Origin: an uncultured Lachnospiraceae bacterium
Lineage (GTDB): Bacteria > Bacillota > Clostridia > Lachnospirales > Lachnospiraceae
DNA: 56,053 bases
Reading direction: 5' to 3'
Assembly: GCA_946534145.1 (NCBI GenBank)
Contig: CAMNCH010000003.1
Coordinates: forward strand, 1 to 56,053
The position numbers and the translations under genes are program-made. Within the stretch, counting starts at the first letter, position 1; each line of letters opens with the position of its first letter. Under the pieces are notes generated by a model. That model saw nothing but the letters and a program-made list of their open reading frames with translations, was not told the origin of the DNA and made no database searches. Positions 40,873 through 48,830 of this stretch are shown here, piece after piece.

Positions 40873-42236
40873 AAGTTATAGTTGTCGGAATCGGTAAAAC
40901 AGGTCTTACTTTAATCGAAATGCTGACAAAAGAAGGCATTGACGTAACTGTTATAGACTGCTCCAAAAGAATAATCGACTCTGTCACGGACAAATACAAC
41001 GTAACGGGTATCGAAGGAAGCGGAGCCTCAAGAGAAACTCTTAAAAAGGCCGGGGCCGAAACCGCCGATATGCTGGTGGCGCTTACCGCCGTGGACGAAA
41101 TCAACCTTCTTAGCTGTCTGCAGGCCAAAAACCTCGGCACCAAGTACACTGCCGCAAGACTCGTCCTTCCGGACCTTTCTTTGGAAAAAGAATCCTTAAT
41201 CAAGGAATATCACATAGATCATATCGTGCGTCCCAAGATTGATGTGGCCGAGATTATTCATAACAATATCGGTCTTCCCGGACATGTACGCCTGGATTCT
41301 TTCTTTGACGATGCTGTAAAGATGCTTTCGATTGTGGTCTTGAAAGACTCGCCTTTTGCGGGAAAAACCCTTCTTGAGCTTCACAAAGAACTTAGCGGAA
41401 GCTTCCTTATTGTTGCCGTGACCCGCGATTCCAAGCTTTTTATTCCGGATGGTAACTTCATCTGCGAGGAAGGCGACAATGTTTACCTTATCACCGACCA
41501 AAAAGGAGTTTCCGATACTTTCAAAAACATGGGTATCATTACCACTAGTTCCAAGAAAGTTCTAATAGTCGGCGGTGGTTTCACCGGCGATTATCTGGCA
41601 GGCGAATTGTTAAAAGCCGGCAAAGACGTAACTATCATTGAAGAAAATATCCAAAACTGCAAGAAGCTTATGGAGAAATATCCAAAGGCCAAGATTTCTT
41701 ACGGTAATGCGGAATCCGTTGAAGTTCTCGAAGCCGAGCACATCTCCAAAAAAGATGTGGTGGCCTCAATCACAGATCGTGACGAAGCCAACCTCGTGGT
41801 AAGTATGTATGCCTGGGCCGTTGGTGTTCCCTCTATCATCACAAGGGTCGATACCGTAGCACACGCAAAAATGCTTCACAAAGTTAATATGGATATCACC
41901 GTTTCTCCTTGTGAAGTTGCAGCCAACAAATTATACCGCTACGTAAGAAATGCCCAGATGCGCGATGCCAAAAACGAAATCCTGCGCTTCAACAGCATCT
42001 GCGACTCTCTCGCCGAGCTCATGGAGTTTAGCATAACCGAGGAATGCAGTCACCTTAATATTCCTTTCAGAGACAAGGCATTTAAGCTTAAAAAGGACAC
42101 TATAGTGGCCGCAATAATTCGAAACGGCGAAATGAAGATTCCCAGTGGCGACTCCACACTTCAGGCAGGTGACAAGGTATTTATTGTTTCCTCCAGCAAA
42201 AATAAGATTAAGAATTTGAATGAAATATTCCGCTGA
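40869..42236 (+). CDS. trkA: TrkA-like protein with two RCK units
   Basis: A 455-aa peripheral protein with two tandem TrkA_N/TrkA_C units. The first Rossmann unit begins KVIVVGIGKTGLTLIEML with Asp at the end of the second strand (VTVIDCSKR). The second begins KVLIVGGGFTGDYLAGELLKAG, followed by VTIIEEN. Each is followed by a C-terminal regulatory domain (ILRF... to end for the second). Such proteins bind NAD(H) or ATP and gate TrkH/KtrB potassium channels. No trkH gene is adjacent; the partner here seems to be the antiporter encoded just upstream. Length is full. Confidence 0.93.
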   Translation: MKVIVVGIGKTGLTLIEMLTKEGIDVTVIDCSKRIIDSVTDKYNVTGIEGSGASRETLKKAGAETADMLVALTAVDEINLLSCLQAKNLGTKYTAARLVLPDLSLEKESLIKEYHIDHIVRPKIDVAEIIHNNIGLPGHVRLDSFFDDAVKMLSIVVLKDSPFAGKTLLELHKELSGSFLIVAVTRDSKLFIPDGNFICEEGDNVYLITDQKGVSDTFKNMGIITTSSKKVLIVGGGFTGDYLAGELLKAGKDVTIIEENIQNCKKLMEKYPKAKISYGNAESVEVLEAEHISKKDVVASITDRDEANLVVSMYAWAVGVPSIITRVDTVAHAKMLHKVNMDITVSPCEVAANKLYRYVRNAQMRDAKNEILRFNSICDSLAELMEFSITEECSHLNIPFRDKAFKLKKDTIVAAIIRNGEMKIPSGDSTLQAGDKVFIVSSSKNKIKNLNEIFR

Positions 42237-42247
42237 CAAAATTCCAT

Positions 42248-42283
42248 AAGAGAAGGGATAGCCGCAAGTGCTATCCCTCTTTT
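42248..42283. terminator. bidirectional terminator between trkA and the kinase gene
   Basis: GGGATAGC and GCTATCCC form an 8-bp stem, extended by AGAG/CTCT and flanked by AAGAG and TTTT. It serves trkA (plus) and, as it overlaps the stop of the kinase, perhaps the minus-strand unit. Confidence 0.85.
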
Positions 42284-43803
42284 ATTTCTGTCTCTTCTTC
42301 TGCAATTTCTAAGAGCGGGAACGATAATTCCGCCACAAACAAATCTGCTTCCGCATACATTAACAGTTTTCCGTTCTGAAGATCCATAAGACTTTTAACT
42401 ATTGAAAGTCCCAGTCCGTGACCTTCCGAATGTCTGGAAAGGTCGCCTCTTACAAAACGCTCCGTCAGTTCTTCCATGGAGAAATTCAGAGGGTCTTTGG
42501 ACATGTTCTTAAAGCTTATAATTACCTGTCCTTCTTTTTTCGTTGCGCTTACATATGCTCTGGAGCCGGGCATGGAATACTTGGAAATGTTGGTTAAAAG
42601 GTTTTCAAATATTCTGCTTAGGAACTTGGCATCCGCGGAAATCATCAGCTTCTCTTCGGGGTAAGATTCCATTAGCGTGATATCCGCTTCATTTAGCTTG
42701 TGCTCATATTCCACAACACATTGCTCGAGAATAATATGAACATCGCAGGGACTCATGTGAAGCTCTACTGCTCCCGTTGCCGCTTTTGATGCTTCTATCA
42801 GGGATTCCAGTAACTCTTTTAGTCTTACCGACTGCTTGTGAAGATGTTCGGCGTATTCTTTCTTTTCCTCTTCGGAAGCCTCGTCTTTGTTAATCAGGTC
42901 TGAGAAGTTGATAATCGATGTCAGGGGAGTTTTAATGTCGTGAGAGATATTGGTAATAAGTTCTGTTTTCAGTCTTTCACTCTTCATGCGCTCGTTAACG
43001 GCCAAAGAAACACTTTCCGACACCCTTCCGATATCATGAGCAAATCCCTTTAGAGATACAGGGTATTCTTTTTCATCTACAGTACGGTTTATGTTTCCGT
43101 CCGCTATTTCTTTGACAGCTTTTCTGAGGTTTGAGATTTTTGATATATAAATTGCCCCGACCGCTATCAGAATAATCGCTTCAACAATCAGACATAGTGA
43201 CAAATAATACGTATTCTGCCGGCTGCTTGATTTTACCAAAAGGATATTGCCCGCAAAGAGTCCCGCAAGCGCCAGCAGATACTTAACCATTACATGTCCG
43301 CGCGAGACAAAAAGCATTGCTCCGAATACCAGAAGAACAATGCTGATTACCGTCAATGCTCCTTCTTTTACAAAACTTCCGTAAAAGAACATCCAGACCC
43401 TCGCTACAGTCTCTCCGACTTCCGGAGAAATCATATCGCTTATTTGAAGCCGTATCACGTAGGTTTCTTTGTCAGTGGTATAACCTGTGGTGAGGGCAGC
43501 ACCTTCCTCGGGCCAGTCCATATTTCTTCCGCGGAAGGAGCCGTTTTTGGTATATACGGCGAACTTAACTCCGCTTTCTTCGCAAATATTTTTAAGCTCA
43601 TCCAATTTACCGGCTTCCACATACTCACTGATAATCTTCGCATATTGAAAAAGTCCCTTATCAGTGTCGTAGGCCCATACTATTCTCGTATTCATCTTTC
43701 CGCCGTTAAGACGGTCAATGAACATGGTTCCCTCAAAGAAAAGTCCCAGGAGCCCGACAATCATTAAAAAAGCATACAGAACAGATAGTAATATTCTTTT
43801 CAC
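42271..43803 (-). CDS. sensor histidine kinase
   Basis: The 510-aa kinase has an N-terminal membrane helix (7-25), an extracytoplasmic domain of about 110 residues (30-140), then a block of three to four membrane segments (145-222) and a HAMP-like linker. The H box is ELITNISHDIKTPLTSIINF (His about 288), and the ATPase part has ISKYSMPGSRAYV and GHGLGLSIVKSLMDLQNG. This VanS-like group often senses envelope stress or peptides. It starts with GTG overlapping the regulator stop by four bases (GTGA). It forms a three-gene unit with the regulator and the solute-binding-like protein. Confidence 0.93.
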   Translation of the reverse strand: MKRILLSVLYAFLMIVGLLGLFFEGTMFIDRLNGGKMNTRIVWAYDTDKGLFQYAKIISEYVEAGKLDELKNICEESGVKFAVYTKNGSFRGRNMDWPEEGAALTTGYTTDKETYVIRLQISDMISPEVGETVARVWMFFYGSFVKEGALTVISIVLLVFGAMLFVSRGHVMVKYLLALAGLFAGNILLVKSSSRQNTYYLSLCLIVEAIILIAVGAIYISKISNLRKAVKEIADGNINRTVDEKEYPVSLKGFAHDIGRVSESVSLAVNERMKSERLKTELITNISHDIKTPLTSIINFSDLINKDEASEEEKKEYAEHLHKQSVRLKELLESLIEASKAATGAVELHMSPCDVHIILEQCVVEYEHKLNEADITLMESYPEEKLMISADAKFLSRIFENLLTNISKYSMPGSRAYVSATKKEGQVIISFKNMSKDPLNFSMEELTERFVRGDLSRHSEGHGLGLSIVKSLMDLQNGKLLMYAEADLFVAELSFPLLEIAEEETEIKEG

Positions 43804-44510
43804 AAGCGGTCCCCTTTCACTTCTGAACTGTTAATCTTGTATCCCTGACCCCATACCGCCGTCAAATATCTCGGATTGGCGGGGTCGATTTCTATCTTCT
43901 CCCTAATGTGGCGAATGTGTACGGCAATTGTTCTTTCACTGCCGATAGCGCTTTCTTTCCATATGTGTGAGTAAATTTCTGCGGGAGAAAAGCATTTGCC
44001 CTTGTTGTTCATAAGAAGCTTAAGAATTTCGTACTCTGTATTGGTAAAAGAAATCGGTTCTCCGTTGAGCCTTACTTCTTTTTCCCTGTCATCAAGCTCT
44101 AAGCCCCCCACCAAAAGTGTCTCTCCGAGAGCGGTATTGCCACCAAGCCTGGTATAGCGCCTAAGCTGAGCGTTTACGCGGGCGCGCACTTCAAGAGGAT
44201 TGAAGGGTTTTGTGATGTAGTCATCAGCGCCTTCTTCCAATCCCGCAATTTTATCGATATTTTCGCTTTTGGCGGTTAGGAGTATAACAGGCACATTGCT
44301 GTACTGCCTAATAGCCTTCATAGCTTCAATTCCGTCCATCTGGGGCATCATGATATCAAGAAGAATAAGGTCGATTCTGTTTGCTTTTACCGCTTCAATG
44401 GCTTCTTTGCCGTTTCGCGCTTCGTAAAAAGAAAAGTTTGGGTCCTTTAAATAGATTTTTAAAGCGTATACGATATCGTCCTCATCATCGCAAAGTAAAA
44501 TGTTAAACAT
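43800..44510 (-). CDS. OmpR-family response regulator
   Basis: A 236-aa regulator with a receiver domain (acidic CDDEDD, phospho-acceptor Asp about 52 in LLDIMMPQMDG, Thr in LLTAKS, Lys in YITKPF). A winged-helix DNA-binding domain follows (FTNTEYEILKLLMNNKGKCF, RTIAVHIRHIREKIE, AVWGQGYKI). I chose ATG 44510, eight bases after AAGGGG, over a GTG two codons upstream. It lies 13 bases after the solute-binding-like gene and overlaps the kinase gene, its evident partner. It may control the exporter genes downstream at 46986-50667, which is inference. Confidence 0.94.
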   Translation of the reverse strand: MFNILLCDDEDDIVYALKIYLKDPNFSFYEARNGKEAIEAVKANRIDLILLDIMMPQMDGIEAMKAIRQYSNVPVILLTAKSENIDKIAGLEEGADDYITKPFNPLEVRARVNAQLRRYTRLGGNTALGETLLVGGLELDDREKEVRLNGEPISFTNTEYEILKLLMNNKGKCFSPAEIYSHIWKESAIGSERTIAVHIRHIREKIEIDPANPRYLTAVWGQGYKINSSEVKGDRL

Positions 44511-44523
44511 AACCACGACCCCT

Positions 44524-46854
44524 TTACTGAAGATTACTTAAATACTCCGAAACCTTTTTCTGAATGTTTGCGGCGGTTTCTTTTTCCGAAATATTCTGTT
44601 TGTACATCTTGTCGACTTCTTCATTCATTATAACCCAGACCGGCTCGAAGCGTTTATCAGTCAGGCGAATGCTGTCAAAATAAGCTATAAACTCATTTAT
44701 ATAAGAGGTTCCGTCTTCTTTTTTTGTCAACGGGAACATACTGTTTTTTCCCAGAATCAGTGCCGGAGAAGGAGCTGCAACAGCCATAATTGCTTCTTTG
44801 TACCCTTCGGTTAATTCCACATAACCGGTAGGTCTGATTTCATATATGTCGGAATCGCTTTCATTTCCTTCTATGACTAATTCATCATAATAGTCTTTAG
44901 ATACCGGAATATCATACATAGCGCTTTTTCCCCAATAGTTTTTGTACACACAGTTCAGGATATCCTTGATTACGTCATAATTCTTCGTTTTTTTATTTAT
45001 TATCAGCGCTCTGTGGTAGGATGTAATGTTTCCGCTTTTTGCCGTTGTAGGATATCCCACGATTGTAAATTTCTCACCGCAGACAGATTTGTACTTTTCA
45101 AATTCGCCAAGCGTCATACTGTCTATTAACACAAATAACGCTTCGTCATTTAAAAGCGCTTCTGCTCTTTCTTTTTCCTGTGCAGGTAAGTTCGCCTTAT
45201 CAGAGTAATATTTGTTACATTGCTTTAATATTCTTATAAATATGTCAGAGTCAAAAGAACATATCCCTTCATTCCAGTCAATAAATTCCGATTCATCCAT
45301 TGCGTAGGAGAAAATGTCGAAAGGATTGATTATTTCGTCACCATAACACAAGGCTTTATAAGGCTTTCCTTCTTTTTCCCTTTTCTCCAAAAGAAGAAGT
45401 AATTCAGTGGCTGTGTATGAGTCTGCTGCAAATGTACCTTTTTTGGCTCCCAAAGTTTTTCTGGTGTAAAATGACGGATATTTATACAGTTTGCCGTCTT
45501 TGCCCGATGCATCTAAAAAGGCAGTAAACATATTATCTTTTTCTTCTTCCGAAAGATAGTCCGAAATATCCCTTACACATCCGGCCTCATAAAAAGTATC
45601 AAAGGAATCTTCGCGGATACTGATAATATCGGCTCCTTTCCCTTCCGATATGGCTTTAACGGTTGTTTGAAAACGTGTCTCCTCGTCATCTTCTTTGTTC
45701 CCAAAAGAAACAAATTCAAACTTAACGTTTGGATGAGTCATTTCATATTCTTGCAGTACTTTGTCAATATTAGGATCCCATTGGGCATACTTCTGAACTG
45801 TAACTGTTACAGGTTCTTTCGCATTCTGCGAGAATACTCTCAGGTTTCCGTCCTTAAGTACAAAGACTTCTCCCGCATCATTCATGGCCACGTAAGCGTT
45901 CTTTAAATAACTTTGGTTAAAACTCAAAAACTTTTCTCTTTTCCCGCTTTCGGTATTCCACCTTACAAAGGTTTCATCCGGGTAAGTTCTGTAGACAATT
46001 TCTCCGGCAGGTGTTTCCATTACCTTGCTAAAATAAAAAGAAACATCCTGAATCTCTTTTATGTTGTATGTGTCAATGTAAAAAATCGTTGAGGTGCTTC
46101 CGCTGCCACTGCTTTTAAATATAAGTCTTCCGTCATTGGTCTCAAAAAGGAATTGGACTTTCTGATTCTTATACTCGCTAAAAACATCAACAACGGTACA
46201 AAACCTGTTTGAAACAGCGATTTTTCCGTCTTCTCCTATGGCTATAAATCTGCCTGTGGCACTTTCGTAATAAATTTTCTCGTCCTTAATCGGACCTTTC
46301 AGTGATGTGTACAAAGAAGTTAATTCCACGCCCTTTAATAAAGTTCCGTCTTCTTTTGCTATACTTGCACATACCTTATTACCGAATTTATCTGCCTGTA
46401 TCGATTTGTCATATTCAAAGCCTTTCGAGAAAACCGGCTCTTTGTAAAAGAAGATAATTGTTCCGTTACTTACAAAAAAATCTTCCACAAAAGTATCGTC
46501 GTAATAGTATGTAGTAGAGATTTCCTTTGTGTTGCAATCAAATATCTGAAGACGCTGGGCTTCTATGCTTGTTCTTTCTTCTTTGTTCTCTGCCCATATA
46601 TTCTCAACACAATAAAGCTTTCCTTTATTGGCTGTCATAAAGTAATCCTTTGGACCATAATGGAAATAATCGTCTGTAACGTTAAATAGATTCTCCTTGT
46701 ACTCTGAGAAATTATAAATAAGATTTGTGGAGACCTCATCCGTAATGTTCCATTTTGTAAGTGTTGCAGCTTCACTTTTTTCAGAAAAAAGGATGAGTAA
46801 GATTATTAAAAGAATAATGCCGCTAAAGAATATGCTTTTCTTGGTAATAGTCAT
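44524..46854 (-). CDS. membrane-anchored beta-rich protein fused to a family 1 solute-binding domain
   Basis: The product of about 776 aa starts with a signal or anchor helix (SIFFSGIILLIILLILFS, possible cleavage after EA). Residues about 30-350 are rich in short beta strands of the type GKLYCVENIW, GEIVYRTYPDETFVRW and GEVFVLKDGNLRVFS, which suggest a beta-propeller. Residues about 355-776 resemble extracellular solute-binding proteins (VTVQKYAQWDPNIDKVLQEY, HPNVKFEFV, KGADIISI, GKLYKYPSF). No lipobox Cys and no permease genes are nearby. It is the first gene of a unit with the regulator and kinase, so it may be a ligand-sensing input. ATG 46854 follows GGAGGGG; an upstream start is unlikely. 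Confidence 0.75.
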   Translation of the reverse strand: MTITKKSIFFSGIILLIILLILFSEKSEAATLTKWNITDEVSTNLIYNFSEYKENLFNVTDDYFHYGPKDYFMTANKGKLYCVENIWAENKEERTSIEAQRLQIFDCNTKEISTTYYYDDTFVEDFFVSNGTIIFFYKEPVFSKGFEYDKSIQADKFGNKVCASIAKEDGTLLKGVELTSLYTSLKGPIKDEKIYYESATGRFIAIGEDGKIAVSNRFCTVVDVFSEYKNQKVQFLFETNDGRLIFKSSGSGSTSTIFYIDTYNIKEIQDVSFYFSKVMETPAGEIVYRTYPDETFVRWNTESGKREKFLSFNQSYLKNAYVAMNDAGEVFVLKDGNLRVFSQNAKEPVTVTVQKYAQWDPNIDKVLQEYEMTHPNVKFEFVSFGNKEDDEETRFQTTVKAISEGKGADIISIREDSFDTFYEAGCVRDISDYLSEEEKDNMFTAFLDASGKDGKLYKYPSFYTRKTLGAKKGTFAADSYTATELLLLLEKREKEGKPYKALCYGDEIINPFDIFSYAMDESEFIDWNEGICSFDSDIFIRILKQCNKYYSDKANLPAQEKERAEALLNDEALFVLIDSMTLGEFEKYKSVCGEKFTIVGYPTTAKSGNITSYHRALIINKKTKNYDVIKDILNCVYKNYWGKSAMYDIPVSKDYYDELVIEGNESDSDIYEIRPTGYVELTEGYKEAIMAVAAPSPALILGKNSMFPLTKKEDGTSYINEFIAYFDSIRLTDKRFEPVWVIMNEEVDKMYKQNISEKETAANIQKKVSEYLSNLQ

Positions 46855-46933
46855 AATAACCCCTCCTGATTTGAAACCATTTTCTCTTACTTTGCCCACA
46901 AAAACAATAGCTTTAAACCCATATTAACATTTC

Positions 46934-46947
46934 TTAACAATTGTTAA
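46934..46947. promoter_or_regulatory. operator-like palindrome TTAACAATTGTTAA
   Basis: The perfect palindrome extends to 16 bp (CTTAACAATTGTTAAG, 46933-46948). It lies 80 bases upstream of the sensor-protein start, overlapping a possible -35 element (TTAACA or TTGTTA). The same 14 bases occur at 21991-22004. Confidence 0.4.
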
Positions 46948-46950
46948 GAA

Positions 46951-46981
46951 GAAACCGGGCTGAGGGTGTCAGTCCGGTTTG
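46951..46981 (-). terminator. terminator of the ABC exporter operon
   Basis: AAACCGGACTGA and TCAGCCCGGTTT (minus strand, one G-U) form a 12-bp stem around a 5-base loop, followed by the T-rich CTTCTT. It lies five bases after the exporter stop. Confidence 0.75.
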
Positions 46982-46985
46982 TCTT

Positions 46986-48830
46986 TTACATTGCTGCTTT
47001 TGTTGAATCTACGTAGTACTGAGCCTGAGTTTTAAACATTTCTGCGTAGATGCCGCCTTCAATGTTAACAAGCTCATTGTGATTGCCGTATTCTTTAATG
47101 GTCTTGTCAGCGAATACCGCTATCTTGTCACAGAACTTACAGCTTGAAAGTCTGTGGGAGATATAAATCGCCGATTTATTGCCTACCAGCGTATCAAACT
47201 TACTGTAAATCTCGTACTCGGCCATGGGGTCGAGGGCGGCTGTAGGTTCATCCAGTATAATAATCGGAGCATTCCTGTACAGCGCTCTGCTGATGGCGGT
47301 CTTTTGCTGCTGGCCTCCCGAAAGCTCCGTTCCCTTTTCATCGAATGATTTATAAAGCATTGTATCAAGGCCGTTGTCAAGCTTTACCGCATCTTCGTAT
47401 AGGCCGGATAACTTTAACGCTTCTTCTATCTTTTCCTGTTTAGGCTCAGACGATATGTCGCCGAGAGCTATGTTATCCCTTAATGAAAAAGCAAACAGCT
47501 TAAAGTCCTGGAATACCACGGCAAAGAACTTCCTGTATTCCTCGTCGGAGTATTCTTTTATATTTACTCCGTCTATCAGAATTTCTCCTTCGGTAACATC
47601 GTAGAGTCTGCACAGAAGCTTGATAAACGTGGTCTTACCGGCTCCGTTTAATCCTACGATAGAAAGATGTTCTTTGGGGTCAATCTTAATACTGACATGC
47701 TCAAGCACGAAAACATCGGTTCCCGGGTATTTAAAGGAAACATCCCTAAACTCAATAACGTGTGGCTTGTCCTCGACCTTTCTTTCGCCTTTTGATATAG
47801 CGCTGGGATATTCCATGAAATCGATGTACTGATAAGCGTAATTGCACTTCTCGTTAATCTGTCTGATTCCCATGGCTATGCCTAACAGACTGTTGTACAG
47901 TCTGCTTGCTGAAGCTACGCACATGGTGAATTCTCCGAGAGAAATAATCTTTTTAAGAGCTCTGTAGCCCATATAGAAATAACTGATTCCGTCTCTTACT
48001 GCATTGACTATATCTCCGCAGTAGTCGTTTTTAACTCTTTCTTCGGCCTGATTTCTCCAAATATCAGACTGATTCTGCGCCCAATAATCCGCCTGCCTGG
48101 ACATCATATCTTTACCGTTGTACAAACGTATTTCTTTTCCGTATCTGTAATCCGTTAATGTAAAGAAAACGTATCCGAATACACGGTTGTGCTTGGCAAG
48201 TTTGGCAAAGTCTCTTAACTGAATCAGCTGGTTCCTGTAATTAAAATACGTTATAAGTCCCATGCCGATAATCTGAATGGGAAGCAACAGCGGACAATAT
48301 ATGGCTATTATCACCACTGAGGTTATCATTAGGGCTATGTTGTAAAGAGTTTGAAAAAAGCAGTCAATAATCGACACCGCACCGCCGCTGTACCAGGAAA
48401 TACCCGTCTTTGCTTTTTCCTGTTTATCAAGTACCTCTGACGATTCCGTATACTGAAAATCCATTTCCATGCATTTCTCTGCAAGCCTTTCCTGAAAATA
48501 CATGTCTGTAATATTTGAGTATACATTCTTGTGCGAGTCACATATGTTGCTTAAGAAGCGTGACAAGAACTGCGCTGCAAGAGTCAGGGCAACATAGATG
48601 ATAACCGGTTTCACATGAGCGGCCTTATCCGCTCCATTTATCACAAGCTCCAGTTCATCGATTAACAGTTTCGGCAAAAGAAGGACCTGCACTTCACTCA
48701 GGGCACTTCCCAGAAATTTTAAAAAGTAGAGTGCATATAATCCTTTTGCTTTTTTGTTTATAACTTTAAGCATGTAAAAAAGTGTTTTTGAAACTATCGG
48801 GGGACGTTTTTCTTTTTTCTTATTCGCCAT
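46986..48830 (-). CDS. ABC exporter half-transporter (second gene)
   Basis: The product of about 614 aa combines a six-helix exporter membrane domain (about 20-330) with an ATPase domain: Walker A VGLNGAGKTTFIKLL, Q loop VVFQDFKLFAF, signature ELSGGQQQKTAISRAL, Walker B IIILDEPTAALDP and the H loop YISHRLSS. It probably forms a heterodimer with the neighbouring half-transporter, whose ATPase is similar (both VGLNGAGKTTFIKLL). I chose ATG 48830, eight bases after the GGGGGTG ribosome site; it overlaps the upstream gene by 11 bases. Substrate (peptide, lipid or drug) is unknown. No lantibiotic or peptidase domain is present. Confidence 0.9.
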   Translation of the reverse strand: MANKKKEKRPPIVSKTLFYMLKVINKKAKGLYALYFLKFLGSALSEVQVLLLPKLLIDELELVINGADKAAHVKPVIIYVALTLAAQFLSRFLSNICDSHKNVYSNITDMYFQERLAEKCMEMDFQYTESSEVLDKQEKAKTGISWYSGGAVSIIDCFFQTLYNIALMITSVVIIAIYCPLLLPIQIIGMGLITYFNYRNQLIQLRDFAKLAKHNRVFGYVFFTLTDYRYGKEIRLYNGKDMMSRQADYWAQNQSDIWRNQAEERVKNDYCGDIVNAVRDGISYFYMGYRALKKIISLGEFTMCVASASRLYNSLLGIAMGIRQINEKCNYAYQYIDFMEYPSAISKGERKVEDKPHVIEFRDVSFKYPGTDVFVLEHVSIKIDPKEHLSIVGLNGAGKTTFIKLLCRLYDVTEGEILIDGVNIKEYSDEEYRKFFAVVFQDFKLFAFSLRDNIALGDISSEPKQEKIEEALKLSGLYEDAVKLDNGLDTMLYKSFDEKGTELSGGQQQKTAISRALYRNAPIIILDEPTAALDPMAEYEIYSKFDTLVGNKSAIYISHRLSSCKFCDKIAVFADKTIKEYGNHNELVNIEGGIYAEMFKTQAQYYVDSTKAAM

